64,000 nucleotides of DNA from contig CAVTWS010000004.1 of the NCBI GenBank assembly GCA_963738445.1, forward strand, positions 310,001 to 374,000, read 5' to 3'. Each line of letters begins with the position of its first letter. The first letter of the stretch is position 1. Origin of the DNA: CAVTWS01 sp963738445. Lineage in GTDB: Bacteria > Actinomycetota > Acidimicrobiia > Acidimicrobiales > SHLQ01. Below are positions 1 to 7,881 of this stretch, piece after piece. The position numbers and the translations under genes are program-made. The notes under the pieces were generated by a model. The model saw only the letters and a list, made by a program, of their open reading frames with translations, was not told the origin of the DNA and searched no databases.

Positions 1-78
1 GCGAGCGCCGGATCACCCCCCGACACCTCGGCTCGGAGCGGCACGCACGACCGCCGCCGCGGTCGGTAGTGTTCGGAG

Positions 79-381
79 ATGCCCGAGATCGGCTCGACAC
101 TGGACATCACAGGGACCGACCGCGGTTGGCTGCTCGTCGGCGAACTCGACGCCCATACGGCCGGCCAGCTGGCCGATCTGCTCGTCGAGCCCCCCGATCG
201 CCCGATCGAGATCGACGTCGCCGCCGTCACGTTCATGGATTCGAGTGGGTTGCGGGTGCTCGTCGATGCCGCCCAACGCATGCGCGAGGCCGGCCGCGAG
301 CTGGTCATCTCGAACGCCCCGCCGTCCGTCCGGCGTTTGGTCGAGATCAGTGGGCTGCAGGCTCACCTGAACCTCGGTTGA
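79..381 (+). CDS. STAS-domain anti-sigma-factor antagonist
   Basis: A 100-aa protein made of a single STAS domain, the fold of SpoIIAA/RsbV antagonists that bind anti-sigma kinases. The conserved loop before the helix is visible as FMDSSGLRVL (about residues 52-61), where the serine after the aspartate is the phosphorylation site in the family. The length is normal for a stand-alone STAS protein. An HATPase of the RsbW/SpoIIAB type lies two genes downstream (1102-1578), so the pair probably forms a partner-switching module, with a superoxide dismutase between them. The partner sigma factor is not in the immediate neighbourhood. The domain call is firm; the partner is inferred from context. 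Confidence 0.88.
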   Translation: MPEIGSTLDITGTDRGWLLVGELDAHTAGQLADLLVEPPDRPIEIDVAAVTFMDSSGLRVLVDAAQRMREAGRELVISNAPPSVRRLVEISGLQAHLNLG

Positions 382-498
382 GGCGGTCGGTGGCACCCGA
401 ACTGACAACCGGCCGCTCGAGCACAGTCGGGTTCGGTTTGAAACGGGGCGCCAGTGGGAATGTGAATCTCGACCGTCCGTCGGTCCCGGGAGGCACCC

Positions 499-1095
499 AT
501 GGCCATTTACGACCTGCCCGAGTTGGGCTATTCCCATGACGCGCTGGAGCCCGTGTTGACGGAGCGCATGGTGGAACTGCACCACGACAAGCACCACGCG
601 GCGTACGTCAAGGGCGCCAACGACACCCTCGATCTGCTCGCGCAGGCTCGTCAGAGTGAGGACTTCGGGGCCATCGCCGGACTCGAGCGGGCCCTCGCCT
701 TCAACGTGAGCGGGCATGTGCTCCATTCGGTGTTGTGGAAGAACCTGAGCCCTGACGCCGCGTCACGACCGACCGGAGACCTGGCGGCGGCCATCAAACG
801 TGATCTGGGGTCATTCGATAGCGCGCGGAGCCACCTGGCGGCCGCGGCGACAACGATCCAGGGGTCGGGTTGGGCGGCGCTAGTGTGGGAGCCGTGCTCC
901 GGACGTCTTCAGGTGGCTCAGGTTCACGACCACCAAGCCAGCCTGCACGTAGGCAGCCAACCCCTGTTGGTGATCGACGGGTGGGAGCACGCCTACTACC
1001 TGAAATACGAGACCGACAAAGAAGCGTATGTCGATGCGCTGTGGCAGATCATCGACTGGGACGATGTCGCGGCCCGGTTCTCCTCGGTGCATTGA
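499..1095 (+). CDS. sodA: Superoxide dismutase (Fe/Mn family)
   Basis: 198 aa, the usual length for a cytosolic Fe/Mn superoxide dismutase that converts superoxide to hydrogen peroxide and oxygen. The metal ligands are recognisable: the histidine of the N-terminal ELHHDKHH helix, the histidine in NVSGHVLHSVLW, and the aspartate and histidine of DGWEHAYYLKYE near the C-terminus. The GH in the second motif resembles mycobacterial enzymes; the metal preference cannot be decided from sequence alone. GGGAGG lies just before the ATG. It sits between a STAS protein and an HATPase, 6 bp before the latter, suggesting co-expression with a stress-signalling module. There is no signal peptide. Confidence 0.95.
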   Translation: MAIYDLPELGYSHDALEPVLTERMVELHHDKHHAAYVKGANDTLDLLAQARQSEDFGAIAGLERALAFNVSGHVLHSVLWKNLSPDAASRPTGDLAAAIKRDLGSFDSARSHLAAAATTIQGSGWAALVWEPCSGRLQVAQVHDHQASLHVGSQPLLVIDGWEHAYYLKYETDKEAYVDALWQIIDWDDVAARFSSVH

Positions 1096-1101
1096 CGCGC
1101 C

Positions 1102-1578
1102 GTGTCGACCCCGGCCAAGGATCGGTGGTGGAGGACATCGGCCCGTGACGGTCTGCGCCCCGAACCCTCTCGGCCCGCGCCCATGATTGGGCGGGATCTC
1201 GCCAGCGCCACATCGTCGGTGGCGATCGCCCGTCGGCTCGTGTCTGAGCTCGCGCAGCTGTGGACCACCGACGCCGACACAGTCTTCGACATCGAGCTCG
1301 CCTGCAGCGAGCTCGCCACGAACGCCGTGGAGCACGGCGTGGGCGACACCTTCCACGTGATGTCGGCGCGAAAGGCCGATCGCTTCGTCCTCGAGATCTC
1401 GTCGTCGGCTGCGGCGGGCACCACGGTCCCCATCATCAGATCGGTGGTGCCGCCAGCCAACAGCCTGACCGGGCGAGGCCTCTGGATCGCCCGGTCGATC
1501 AGCGACCGGATCGAGGTCACGCTCGTCGACGGCGTGCTCCGGGTGCGCTGCGAGTTCCTGCGTCCCGATTCCGAGTGA
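1102..1578 (+). CDS. HATPase anti-sigma regulatory kinase-like protein
   Basis: 158-aa ATP-binding protein of the HATPase_c_2 (RsbW/SpoIIAB-like) group. The N box is seen as ELACSELATNAVEHG and the G-box region as GRGLWIARSISDRIEV; there is no histidine-kinase dimerisation domain or membrane segment. Such proteins bind or phosphorylate STAS antagonists and hold sigma factors inactive. The GTG start lies 6 bp after the superoxide dismutase stop, so co-transcription is likely. The STAS protein at 79-381 is the obvious candidate partner. About 30 N-terminal residues precede the core domain, and a later start is possible. No sigma factor of the matching type is adjacent. Confidence 0.85.
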   Translation: MSTPAKDRWWRTSARDGLRPEPSRPAPMIGRDLASATSSVAIARRLVSELAQLWTTDADTVFDIELACSELATNAVEHGVGDTFHVMSARKADRFVLEISSSAAAGTTVPIIRSVVPPANSLTGRGLWIARSISDRIEVTLVDGVLRVRCEFLRPDSE

Positions 1579-1630
1579 CGAGTCGGTCCAGGTTTACCCC
1601 TCGCTGTGCGGGTAGGCCTAGTTCACCGAC

Positions 1631-1717
1631 GAGACAAGCCGGTCGCGTACGCGACGAGTTGGCCACCCCGTACTGGGAGACAAGCCGGTCGCGTACCGCG
1701 ACGAGTTGGTCTCCCAG
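1631..1717. repeat. Two tandem copies of a near-palindromic element
   Basis: Positions 1673-1717 form a 45-bp imperfect palindrome beginning CTGGGAGACAAGCCGGTCGC and ending in GGTCTCCCAG, with arms of about 21 bp. A truncated copy of the same sequence, GAGACAAGCCGGTCGCG followed by its inverted half, lies at 1631-1664. A third relative is at 35802-35848. It is intergenic, between the HATPase and the aminotransferase, and looks like a REP-type mobile palindrome or a repeated terminator rather than a gene. Confidence 0.75.
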
Positions 1718-1779
1718 AACGAGATGCACGGGACGAGGTGCACGGGCAGGTGGGCCGCCGGGTTGCGTAGCCTGGCGGG

Positions 1780-2958
1780 GTGACCGGCCGACTGCCACAC
1801 CTGACCGCCCGCCTCCAAGGGTTCGGCGAGACGATCTTCGCCGAGATGACCGCGCTGGCGGTGAGCACCGGCTCGGTGAACCTCGGTCAGGGCTTTCCGG
1901 ATTCTGACGGTCCCGCGGAAGTGGCCGAGGCGGCCATCGCCGCCATCCGGGCCGGGCACAACCAGTACCCGCCCGGGCTCGGTATCCCCGACCTCCGGCG
2001 GGCGATCGCCGAGCACCAGCAACGGTTCTACGGACTCGGGGTCGACCCGGATCGTGAGGTGCTGGTCACCGCCGGGGCCACCGAAGCCATCGCCGCCTGC
2101 CTGCTGGCCCTGCTCGACACCGGCGACGAGGTCGTCGTGTTCGAGCCGTACTACGACTCCTACGCCGCGTGCATCTCGATGGCCGGAGCTCAGCGGCGCG
2201 TAGTCACCCTGCGGGCGCCGGACTACCGCTTCGACCCGGCTGAGCTCGAGGCGGCTATCTCCCCCCGGACCCGGCTGATCCTGCTCAACAGTCCGCACAA
2301 CCCGACCGGCAAGGTGTTCACCGGCGAGGAGCTGGCGCACATCGCTTCACTGGCTCAGCACCACGATCTGGTCGTCGTCACCGACGAGGTCTACGAGCAT
2401 CTGGTCTTCGACGGTGCGCACATCCCTATCGCCACCTTGCCCGGTATGGCCGACCGGACCATCTCGATCTCCTCCGCGGGCAAGACGTTCTCGTTCACCG
2501 GTTGGAAGGTGGGATGGCTGACGGCACCCGCGCCCCTCATCGACGCCGTCCGTACCGCCAAGCAGTTCCTCACCTACGTCAACGGGGCTCCGTTCCAGCA
2601 CGCCATCGCCGTCGGCCTCCGCCTGGGAGACGACTACTTCGACGGCTTTCGCGCCGACCTCCAGGCCAAGCGGGATCGCCTCGCCGCCGGTCTGCAGGCG
2701 GCGGGATTCGGCGTGGCCTCACCGGCCGGGACGTACTTCATCACCGCCGACATCCGCCCGCTCGACGCCACCGACGGTCGCGAGTTCTGCCGCCAGCTCC
2801 CCCACCGTTGCGGCGTGGTGGCCGTGCCGAACGTCGTCTTCTACGACGACAAGGTCGAGGGTGCGCCGTTGATCCGGTTCGCCTTCTGCAAACGCGACGA
2901 AGTGCTCGACGAGGCCGTCGAGCGGCTGTCGTGCCTCCGTAACGGGGGCCGACCATGA
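1780..2958 (+). CDS. PLP-dependent aminotransferase (class I/II; glutamine/methionine transaminase-like)
   Basis: 392 aa, fold type I aminotransferase. Signature features are NSPHNPTGK, the asparagine region contacting PLP, and SAGKTFSFTGWKVGW, which carries the Schiff-base lysine. The N-terminal NLGQGFPD and the overall pattern match the kynurenine/glutamine transaminase K and YbdL/MtnE group rather than aspartate aminotransferases. It is followed 25 bp downstream by an omega-amidase-type nitrilase. That pairing is known as the glutamine transaminase-omega-amidase route, where the transaminase makes 2-oxoglutaramate and the amidase hydrolyses it. The pathway is inferred from this context. 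The start is GTG. The 3' end lies in a 20-bp direct repeat. Confidence 0.88.
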   Translation: MTGRLPHLTARLQGFGETIFAEMTALAVSTGSVNLGQGFPDSDGPAEVAEAAIAAIRAGHNQYPPGLGIPDLRRAIAEHQQRFYGLGVDPDREVLVTAGATEAIAACLLALLDTGDEVVVFEPYYDSYAACISMAGAQRRVVTLRAPDYRFDPAELEAAISPRTRLILLNSPHNPTGKVFTGEELAHIASLAQHHDLVVVTDEVYEHLVFDGAHIPIATLPGMADRTISISSAGKTFSFTGWKVGWLTAPAPLIDAVRTAKQFLTYVNGAPFQHAIAVGLRLGDDYFDGFRADLQAKRDRLAAGLQAAGFGVASPAGTYFITADIRPLDATDGREFCRQLPHRCGVVAVPNVVFYDDKVEGAPLIRFAFCKRDEVLDEAVERLSCLRNGGRP

Positions 2959-2990
2959 CCCCGTCGCCCCACGGGGGCCGACCATGACCC
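2942..2990 (+). repeat. Duplicated gene junction (20-bp direct repeat, 29-bp period)
   Basis: ACGGGGGCCGACCATGACCC occurs exactly at 2942-2961 and again at 2971-2990. The first copy contains the aminotransferase stop codon and the second contains the amidase ATG. The upstream ATG at 2955 opens only a 10-codon frame that ends at the TGA overlapping the true start. It looks like a small tandem duplication of a former ATGA-type overlap. Confidence 0.85.
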
Positions 2991-3781
2991 GCTCCCTCCC
3001 CCTGTCGCCGCCGGGGCGGCTGCGGGTGGCGGCGATCCAGCACGACATCGTGTGGGGAGATCCGGCCGCCAACTTCGAGCATCTCACGCCGCTGGTCGCC
3101 GGCGCCGCGGGTGCCGGCGCCGACCTGGTGGTCCTGACCGAGTTCTTCGCCACCGGGTTCTCCTCCGATGCAGCGACCCTGGCGGAGCCGCCCGGCGGAC
3201 CCACCAGCCAGTTCCTCGCCGAGCAGGCCGAGGCGCACGGCCTGTGGATCTGCGGGTCGTTCCCCGAGCGCACCCCGGGATTCGACCGCCCGACCAACCG
3301 GTTCACGCTGGCCGGCCCCGATGGTGCGCTCCTCGGCTATTCGAAGATGCACCCCTTCACCTATGCCGGGGAGCACGAGCACTTCGATGGCGGCCGGGAG
3401 CTCGTCACGTTCGACGTGAACGGCGTCCGGGTCACGCCGTTCGTGTGCTACGACCTGCGCTTCGCCGACGAGTTCTGGTCGGTTGCCGGCGCCACGGACC
3501 TCTACGTCGTGGTCGCCAACTGGCCGGCTGTTCGCCGAACCCACTGGCAGGCGCTCCTGCGGGCTCGGGCCATCGAGAACCAGGCGTACGTGGTCGGGGT
3601 CAACCGGGTCGGTCGCGGCGGCGGGCTCGACTATGTCGGCGACAGTCGGATCGTGGATCCGATGGGTGAGCTCCTGGCGACCGGCGCCGGAGGCGAGGCG
3701 CTCCTCGTCGCCGATGTCGACATGGACAACGTCCGATCCGTTCGCCAGTCGTTTCCGTTCCTGCGCGATCGTCGCACCTGA
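2984..3781 (+). CDS. Nitrilase-superfamily omega-amidase (Nit2/YafV-like)
   Basis: 265-aa carbon-nitrogen hydrolase. The Glu-Lys-Cys triad is seen in LTEFFATGF, YSKMHPFTYAGE and FVCYDLRFADEFW. The VCYDLRF nucleophile elbow and short length match the YafV/Nit2 group, which hydrolyses alpha-keto acid omega-amides such as 2-oxoglutaramate. The preceding transaminase supports this substrate class. It is cytosolic, with no signal peptide. The start ATG at 2984 is the second copy of a duplicated junction and gives the normal family N-terminus RVAAIQHDI. Function is confident at the level of amidase; the exact substrate is inferred. Confidence 0.88.
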   Translation: MTRSLPLSPPGRLRVAAIQHDIVWGDPAANFEHLTPLVAGAAGAGADLVVLTEFFATGFSSDAATLAEPPGGPTSQFLAEQAEAHGLWICGSFPERTPGFDRPTNRFTLAGPDGALLGYSKMHPFTYAGEHEHFDGGRELVTFDVNGVRVTPFVCYDLRFADEFWSVAGATDLYVVVANWPAVRRTHWQALLRARAIENQAYVVGVNRVGRGGGLDYVGDSRIVDPMGELLATGAGGEALLVADVDMDNVRSVRQSFPFLRDRRT

Positions 3782-3898
3782 CCAGCGGCAAGCGGTCCGG
3801 CGTCCTCGGGACGAGGCACGCGTAGACGGTAAATAAAACTTTGCCTGACTTCTGGGCCACCGATGCCATCTCGATCCCTCCCGAGCCGACCTGGATTG

Positions 3899-3915
3899 CT
3901 ACGATACGCACGTAG
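3899..3915. promoter_or_regulatory. Inverted repeat at the TetR-gene start
   Basis: CTACG-ATACGCA-CGTAG, a perfect 5-bp dyad with a 7-bp spacer, overlaps the first base of the annotated GTG of the double-TetR gene. Its position fits an autoregulatory operator. The upstream stretch 3828-3845 is unusually AT-rich for this genome and could hold the promoter. No experimental support; a short dyad can arise by chance. Confidence 0.35.
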
Positions 3916-5270
3916 TGCAAACCGATCTCCATCTTCCCGTGGCGATCGATACTGGGGCGGGTCCCGTGGCCACGGGACCAGATTCGACGAAAACACGCGT
4001 GATCCCCGTGAAGGCACGGGCGGTCGAGACGCGCGAGCTGTTGCTGGCCACGTCGCACCGACTTCTCGACGAGGTCGGGTTCGAGGGTCTCACCACGGCG
4101 CTCGTCGCGGAGCGGGCCGGTGTCAACATCGCCACCCTGTACCGGTACTTCGCGGACAAGGCGGCGCTGGTCGCGACCCTCGCCGAACGGAACCACGACT
4201 CGATCGTCGAACGCATCTCCGCGGCCCTCGAGGATCCCTCCCCGGACGCGTCGCCCGAAGCCTTCTCGGCCGCGATCGAGCAACTGCTGGCCGGCGCGCT
4301 CGAAGCCCGGGCCACCCGGCAGGACGGGCAGGCGGTGCGGCAGGCCCTCAACGCGTCTCCTCGGTTGTGGCCCACCGACGCCCGGGCGCGATCCGAGCTC
4401 GTCGAGCAGTGTGCGACCTGGCTGGGGTCGGTTCGCACCGACATCGGCTCCGTGCAGCTCTTGGCCATCGCCGACGTCTGCCTGACCGGCACGCTGAGCG
4501 TCATCGAGCTCGCCGACGCGATCGGCATCCCGACCGAAACGCTGATGGGCGAACTGCATCGGTGGTTGGTCGGCTACGCATCGGGGTACCTCACCGGGGA
4601 GCTCGGGCCCCGCGTCCCGGCACCCGTCGAACCACTGGCCGATCTGCCCACGCCCCCGCTCCCGCTGGCGAACCTGCGTCGAGCACCGGTCCAGGCCCGG
4701 GCCATCGAGGCGGTCGAGGCCATCCTGAGCGCCACCATGGAGCTGCTCGACGAAGTCGGGTACGAGGGTCTCACCACCGCGCTGGTCGCCGAGCGGGCCG
4801 ACGTCAACATCGCGACCGTCTACCGGTACTTCGTCGACAAGGCATCGCTGGTCAGGGCCCTCACCGATCGGTATCTGCTCAAGCAGAGCTTCATCGATCT
4901 CATCGAACCCAAGTCCGATGGCAGCTGGCCGGACTGGCGTACCTTCCTCCACATCCGGCTCGCGAGACTCGCCGGCCGCAGTGACAGCCGGGTCCGGAAT
5001 CTCACCCTGCACCGAGCGCTCCAGGCCGAACCCGAGCTCAACGCCATCCGGCTCTCCTTCCCGAGCTCGCACGGCCAGCTGTTGGCGGACTACCTGCAGT
5101 GGCTCCGGCCTTCGATCGAACGCGAGCGCGCGTTGGCCGTCGGCGCCATCTGCGCCACCGTGCCGTTCTCGGTGATGCTGCGGCTCGATTCGCAACCGGA
5201 GCGGGCCGCGGCGGCGTTGGCCGAACTCGAGGTAGCGATCGAGCGGTTCGTCGCCGAGATCGTCGAGTGA
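3915..5270 (+). CDS. Double TetR-family regulator (two fused TetR modules)
   Basis: 451 aa, about twice the family length. Two complete TetR N-terminal helix-turn-helix domains are present: the first around residues 37-85 with GFEGLTTALVAERAGVN and TLYRYFADKAALV, the second around residues 265-315 with GYEGLTTALVAERADVN and TVYRYFVDKASLV. Each is followed by its own helical ligand-binding-type domain. The two DNA-binding parts are very similar, pointing to internal duplication, while the C-terminal halves differ. The GTG start is uncertain; in-frame GTGs also occur at 3966, 4002 and 4011. A BKACE-family gene follows 46 bp later and may be a target. The linker is proline-rich. Confidence 0.9.
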   Translation: MQTDLHLPVAIDTGAGPVATGPDSTKTRVIPVKARAVETRELLLATSHRLLDEVGFEGLTTALVAERAGVNIATLYRYFADKAALVATLAERNHDSIVERISAALEDPSPDASPEAFSAAIEQLLAGALEARATRQDGQAVRQALNASPRLWPTDARARSELVEQCATWLGSVRTDIGSVQLLAIADVCLTGTLSVIELADAIGIPTETLMGELHRWLVGYASGYLTGELGPRVPAPVEPLADLPTPPLPLANLRRAPVQARAIEAVEAILSATMELLDEVGYEGLTTALVAERADVNIATVYRYFVDKASLVRALTDRYLLKQSFIDLIEPKSDGSWPDWRTFLHIRLARLAGRSDSRVRNLTLHRALQAEPELNAIRLSFPSSHGQLLADYLQWLRPSIERERALAVGAICATVPFSVMLRLDSQPERAAAALAELEVAIERFVAEIVE

Positions 5271-5316
5271 CCGGGGCCGGGACACCGGCAGTTCGGCACG
5301 GGAGCGCCAGGGTGCG

Positions 5317-6234
5317 ATGATGGATCCCATGCAGGCGCCGGTGGTCATCGAAGTCGCGGTCAACGGCGTCACCCGCAAGGATCGCAACCCGGCTGCTCCG
5401 GAGTCACCCGAGGAGATCGCGACCGACGCCCTGGCGTGCCTTGCCGCGGGAGCGTCCGTCGTTCACACGCATACCTCCCGGCCGTTCGGCGAGCGGGCCG
5501 GTATCGCCGACACCGCCGAGGACTACGCCTCCACGTTCCGGTTGGTGCTGGCCGAGCAGCCCGATGCGGTGCTGTACCCGACCATGTCGGGCGGGGCGAC
5601 GATCCAGGAGCGTTATGACCACCATCGGCTGCTGGCCCAGGACGGGCTGATCGGCTGCGGGGTGCTCGATCCGGGTTCCGCCAACCTGGCCAGCTTCGGG
5701 CCTGATGGGCTTCCTTCGGCGACGGACTTCGTGTACACCAACAGCCCGAACGACGTCCGCTACATGATGACCACCTGTGCCGAACTGGGCCTCGGTCCGA
5801 GCATGGCGATCTACGAGCCGGGCTTCCTGCGGATGGCGCTGGGCTTCCATCGAGCCGGAACGTTGCCTCCGGGCAGCCTCGTGAAGCTGTACTTCTCCGG
5901 TGAGCGCGGGTACTTCGGCGCCGGGTACCCGACCTTCTCCGCACCGGCGATTCCCGAGGCGCTCGGCCTCTACCGGGCCATGCTCGCCGGCACGGATCTG
6001 CCGTGGGCGGTCACGCTGCTCGGTGGCGACATCCTCGCCACCCCCGTGGCCCGGCTGGCCATCGATCAGGGCGGCCACATCCGGGTGGGTCTCGAGGACG
6101 ACCCGTCGGCGGAGAGCAATCGGGTCGCGGTCGAGCGCGCCGTGGCGCTGGTCGAGGAGTGCGGTCGTCGGCCCGCCACGTGTGCCGAGGCGGCCGAGAT
6201 CCTGCGCCTTCCCGGGCGGGGCCTCCGTGGCTGA
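5317..6234 (+). CDS. BKACE-family (DUF849) beta-keto acid cleavage enzyme
   Basis: 305-aa TIM-barrel protein of the 3-keto-5-aminohexanoate cleavage enzyme family, zinc-dependent enzymes that condense a beta-keto acid with acetyl-CoA to give an acetoacetyl product and a CoA ester. Family marks include IEVAVNGVTRKDRNP at the N-terminus, a SVVHTHTS segment with the two zinc-binding histidines, YPTMSGG, and the late MAIYEPGF and LLGGD segments. Family members vary widely in substrate, so none is assigned. It lies directly after the double-TetR gene in the same direction. ATG at 5317 is used; ATG 5320 or 5329 are alternatives. Confidence 0.88.
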   Translation: MMDPMQAPVVIEVAVNGVTRKDRNPAAPESPEEIATDALACLAAGASVVHTHTSRPFGERAGIADTAEDYASTFRLVLAEQPDAVLYPTMSGGATIQERYDHHRLLAQDGLIGCGVLDPGSANLASFGPDGLPSATDFVYTNSPNDVRYMMTTCAELGLGPSMAIYEPGFLRMALGFHRAGTLPPGSLVKLYFSGERGYFGAGYPTFSAPAIPEALGLYRAMLAGTDLPWAVTLLGGDILATPVARLAIDQGGHIRVGLEDDPSAESNRVAVERAVALVEECGRRPATCAEAAEILRLPGRGLRG

Positions 6235-6279
6235 GGGGTCCTGCTGACCAGATCGGACTCCGCCGACGATCCCAAGCTC

Positions 6280-7045
6280 GTGCCGGAGCAACTCGACGAT
6301 CACCAGCTCGCCCGCTGGCTGGCCCATGAGGCTGGCCTCCTGCTGCTCGGGATCCGGGAGCGTTTGGTCGGCGAGAACGCGTGGATGAGCAAGCTCCAGA
6401 TGATGGGGGATCGGCTGGCGCACGAGTTCCTCGTCGAGCGGCTCCACGCCCACCGGCCTCAGGACGCGGTCCTGTCCGAGGAGGGCTACGACGATCCGTC
6501 CCGCCTCCATTCCGAACGGGTGTGGATCGTCGATCCGCTCGACGGCACGAACGACTACGGACGGCCCTGGAGCGGCGAATGGGCGGTGCACGTGGCGCTC
6601 TGCGTCGGTGGTGAACCCGCCGCGGCGGCGGTGAGCCTTCCCGCCCTCGACGTCACCTATGGAACCGAGCCCGCACCAGCCTACCCACGGGACCTCTCGC
6701 CCGAACGGCGGTCCCGACCCCTGGCCGTCGTGAGCAGATCCCGCGCGGAACATCGACGGCTACCGCCTCTCGAACTCCGTCGGGGCCGATGTGGGTGCGC
6801 TCGGCAGCGCCGGCGTCAAGGCCATGCTCGTCGTGCGGGGCGACGCGGACATCTATGTGCACGGGGGCGGCATCTACGAGTGGGACGCCTGCGCCCCGAT
6901 GGCGGTGGCCGCCGCCGCCGGTTTGCACGTCTCGGGCATCGACGGCCGTCCCCTCCGGTACAACGCCTCGGACCCGTGGGTGTCCGGCATGGTGATCTGT
7001 CGTCCGGAGCTGGCCGATGCCGTGATCAGCGCCTTCGAACGCTGA
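6280..7045 (+). pseudogene. cysQ: CysQ-like 3'(2'),5'-bisphosphate nucleotidase, one frame break
   Basis: An inositol-monophosphatase-family gene split by one frameshift. The 5' part (frame starting GTG 6280) carries WIVDPLDGTNDY, the metal-binding DPxDGT motif, and ends with family-like VVSRSR. Homology then continues one frame later with GSAGVKAMLVVRGDADIY and GGIYEWDACAP through to 7045. The second frame is closed by a stop at 6731-6733, so the break lies at about 6734-6756. The rebuilt protein is about 255 aa, normal for CysQ, which removes 3'-phosphate from PAP/PAPS. Everything else is intact, so a single-base sequence error is as likely as real inactivation. Confidence 0.82.
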
Positions 7046-7057
7046 CCGTCATCGATC

Positions 7058-7101
7058 GCTGAGCCCGGGGACGTCGGTCGCTGAGCCCGGGGACGTCGGT
7101 C
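7058..7101 (+). repeat. 22-bp tandem duplication
   Basis: Two exact adjacent copies of a 22-bp unit beginning GCTGAGCCCGGGGACG, just after the CysQ-like stop and before the DtxR gene. The unit starts with a CGCTGA that resembles the preceding gene's own last codons, as in two other tandem repeats of this window. Confidence 0.8.
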
Positions 7102-7119
7102 GGCCGTAGACTCCCGCTC

Positions 7120-7791
7120 ATGGCTCAGCACCGAGGCGAGTACCACCCGGCCGTCGAGGAGTACTGCGTCACGATCTTCGAGTTGGCCGAGGACGATCTG
7201 GCTGTCATCCAGGCCCGGGTGGCCGAGCGGCTCGATGTCTCGCGGCCCGCGGTGTCCGAGATGATCAAGCGGTTGGAGAAGGACGGCCTGGTCGCGGTCG
7301 GTTCCTCGGGCCAGCTCCGGCTCACCGAGAGCGGGCTCGATGTCGCCCACCGGGTCGCCCGGCGTCACCGCCTGGCCGAACGGATGCTGATCGATCTGCT
7401 CGGCCTGTCGTGGACCGAAGCCCACCACGAGGCCGGCAAGTGGGAGCACGTCATCTCCCCGGTCGTCGAGCAGGCCCTCGTGCGCGTGCTCGGCGAGCCG
7501 ACAACCTGCCCCCACGGCAACCCCATCCCGGGTTCCGACTACGCGGCCCCGGATGCGCAGCAACTCAGCCTGTGCGGCGTCGGCACCGGGTTCACCGTGA
7601 CCCGCATCCCCGAGGAGTTGGAGTTCACGCCGGGCCTCCTGGAGTTCCTGGAGGAGGCCAACATCCTCCCGGGCAAACACGGCACCGTCACTGCGAAGTC
7701 ACCCGACGGCACCGCGACGGTCGAGATCGACGGCGCCCGCGTGGGTGTGGGCTCGTTCGCCTCCGAACGCATCCTGGTCACCGTGCGCTGA
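7120..7791 (+). CDS. DtxR/MntR-family metal-dependent repressor
   Basis: 223 aa, full-length three-domain member of the iron/manganese-dependent repressor family. The N-terminal winged helix is seen in ARVAERLDVSRPAVSEMIKRLEKDGLV. The dimerisation and metal-binding region has HEAGKWEHVIS (ligand-type His/Glu) and CPHGNPIPG, where the family's cysteine ligand falls. The C-terminal part, from about residue 150, is the SH3-like FeoA domain ending GSFASERILVTVR. It acts as a cytosolic transcription factor that binds operators when loaded with metal. No obvious metal transporter is adjacent, so the regulon is probably elsewhere. It lies shortly after a tandem duplication. Confidence 0.92.
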   Translation: MAQHRGEYHPAVEEYCVTIFELAEDDLAVIQARVAERLDVSRPAVSEMIKRLEKDGLVAVGSSGQLRLTESGLDVAHRVARRHRLAERMLIDLLGLSWTEAHHEAGKWEHVISPVVEQALVRVLGEPTTCPHGNPIPGSDYAAPDAQQLSLCGVGTGFTVTRIPEELEFTPGLLEFLEEANILPGKHGTVTAKSPDGTATVEIDGARVGVGSFASERILVTVR

Positions 7792-7881
7792 CCGCGCCTC
7801 TGCCCCGGACTCGCGGTCAAGGGCGGGTGCCGGTGGGCTAGGGTTCGGCCGGGAAGGTCGACGGCTCGGGGGGAGGTCCCC

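Noticed and set aside
3600..5387. Long minus-strand frame of 595 aa
   Set aside because: Antisense shadow of the omega-amidase and double-TetR genes with typical high-GC composition.
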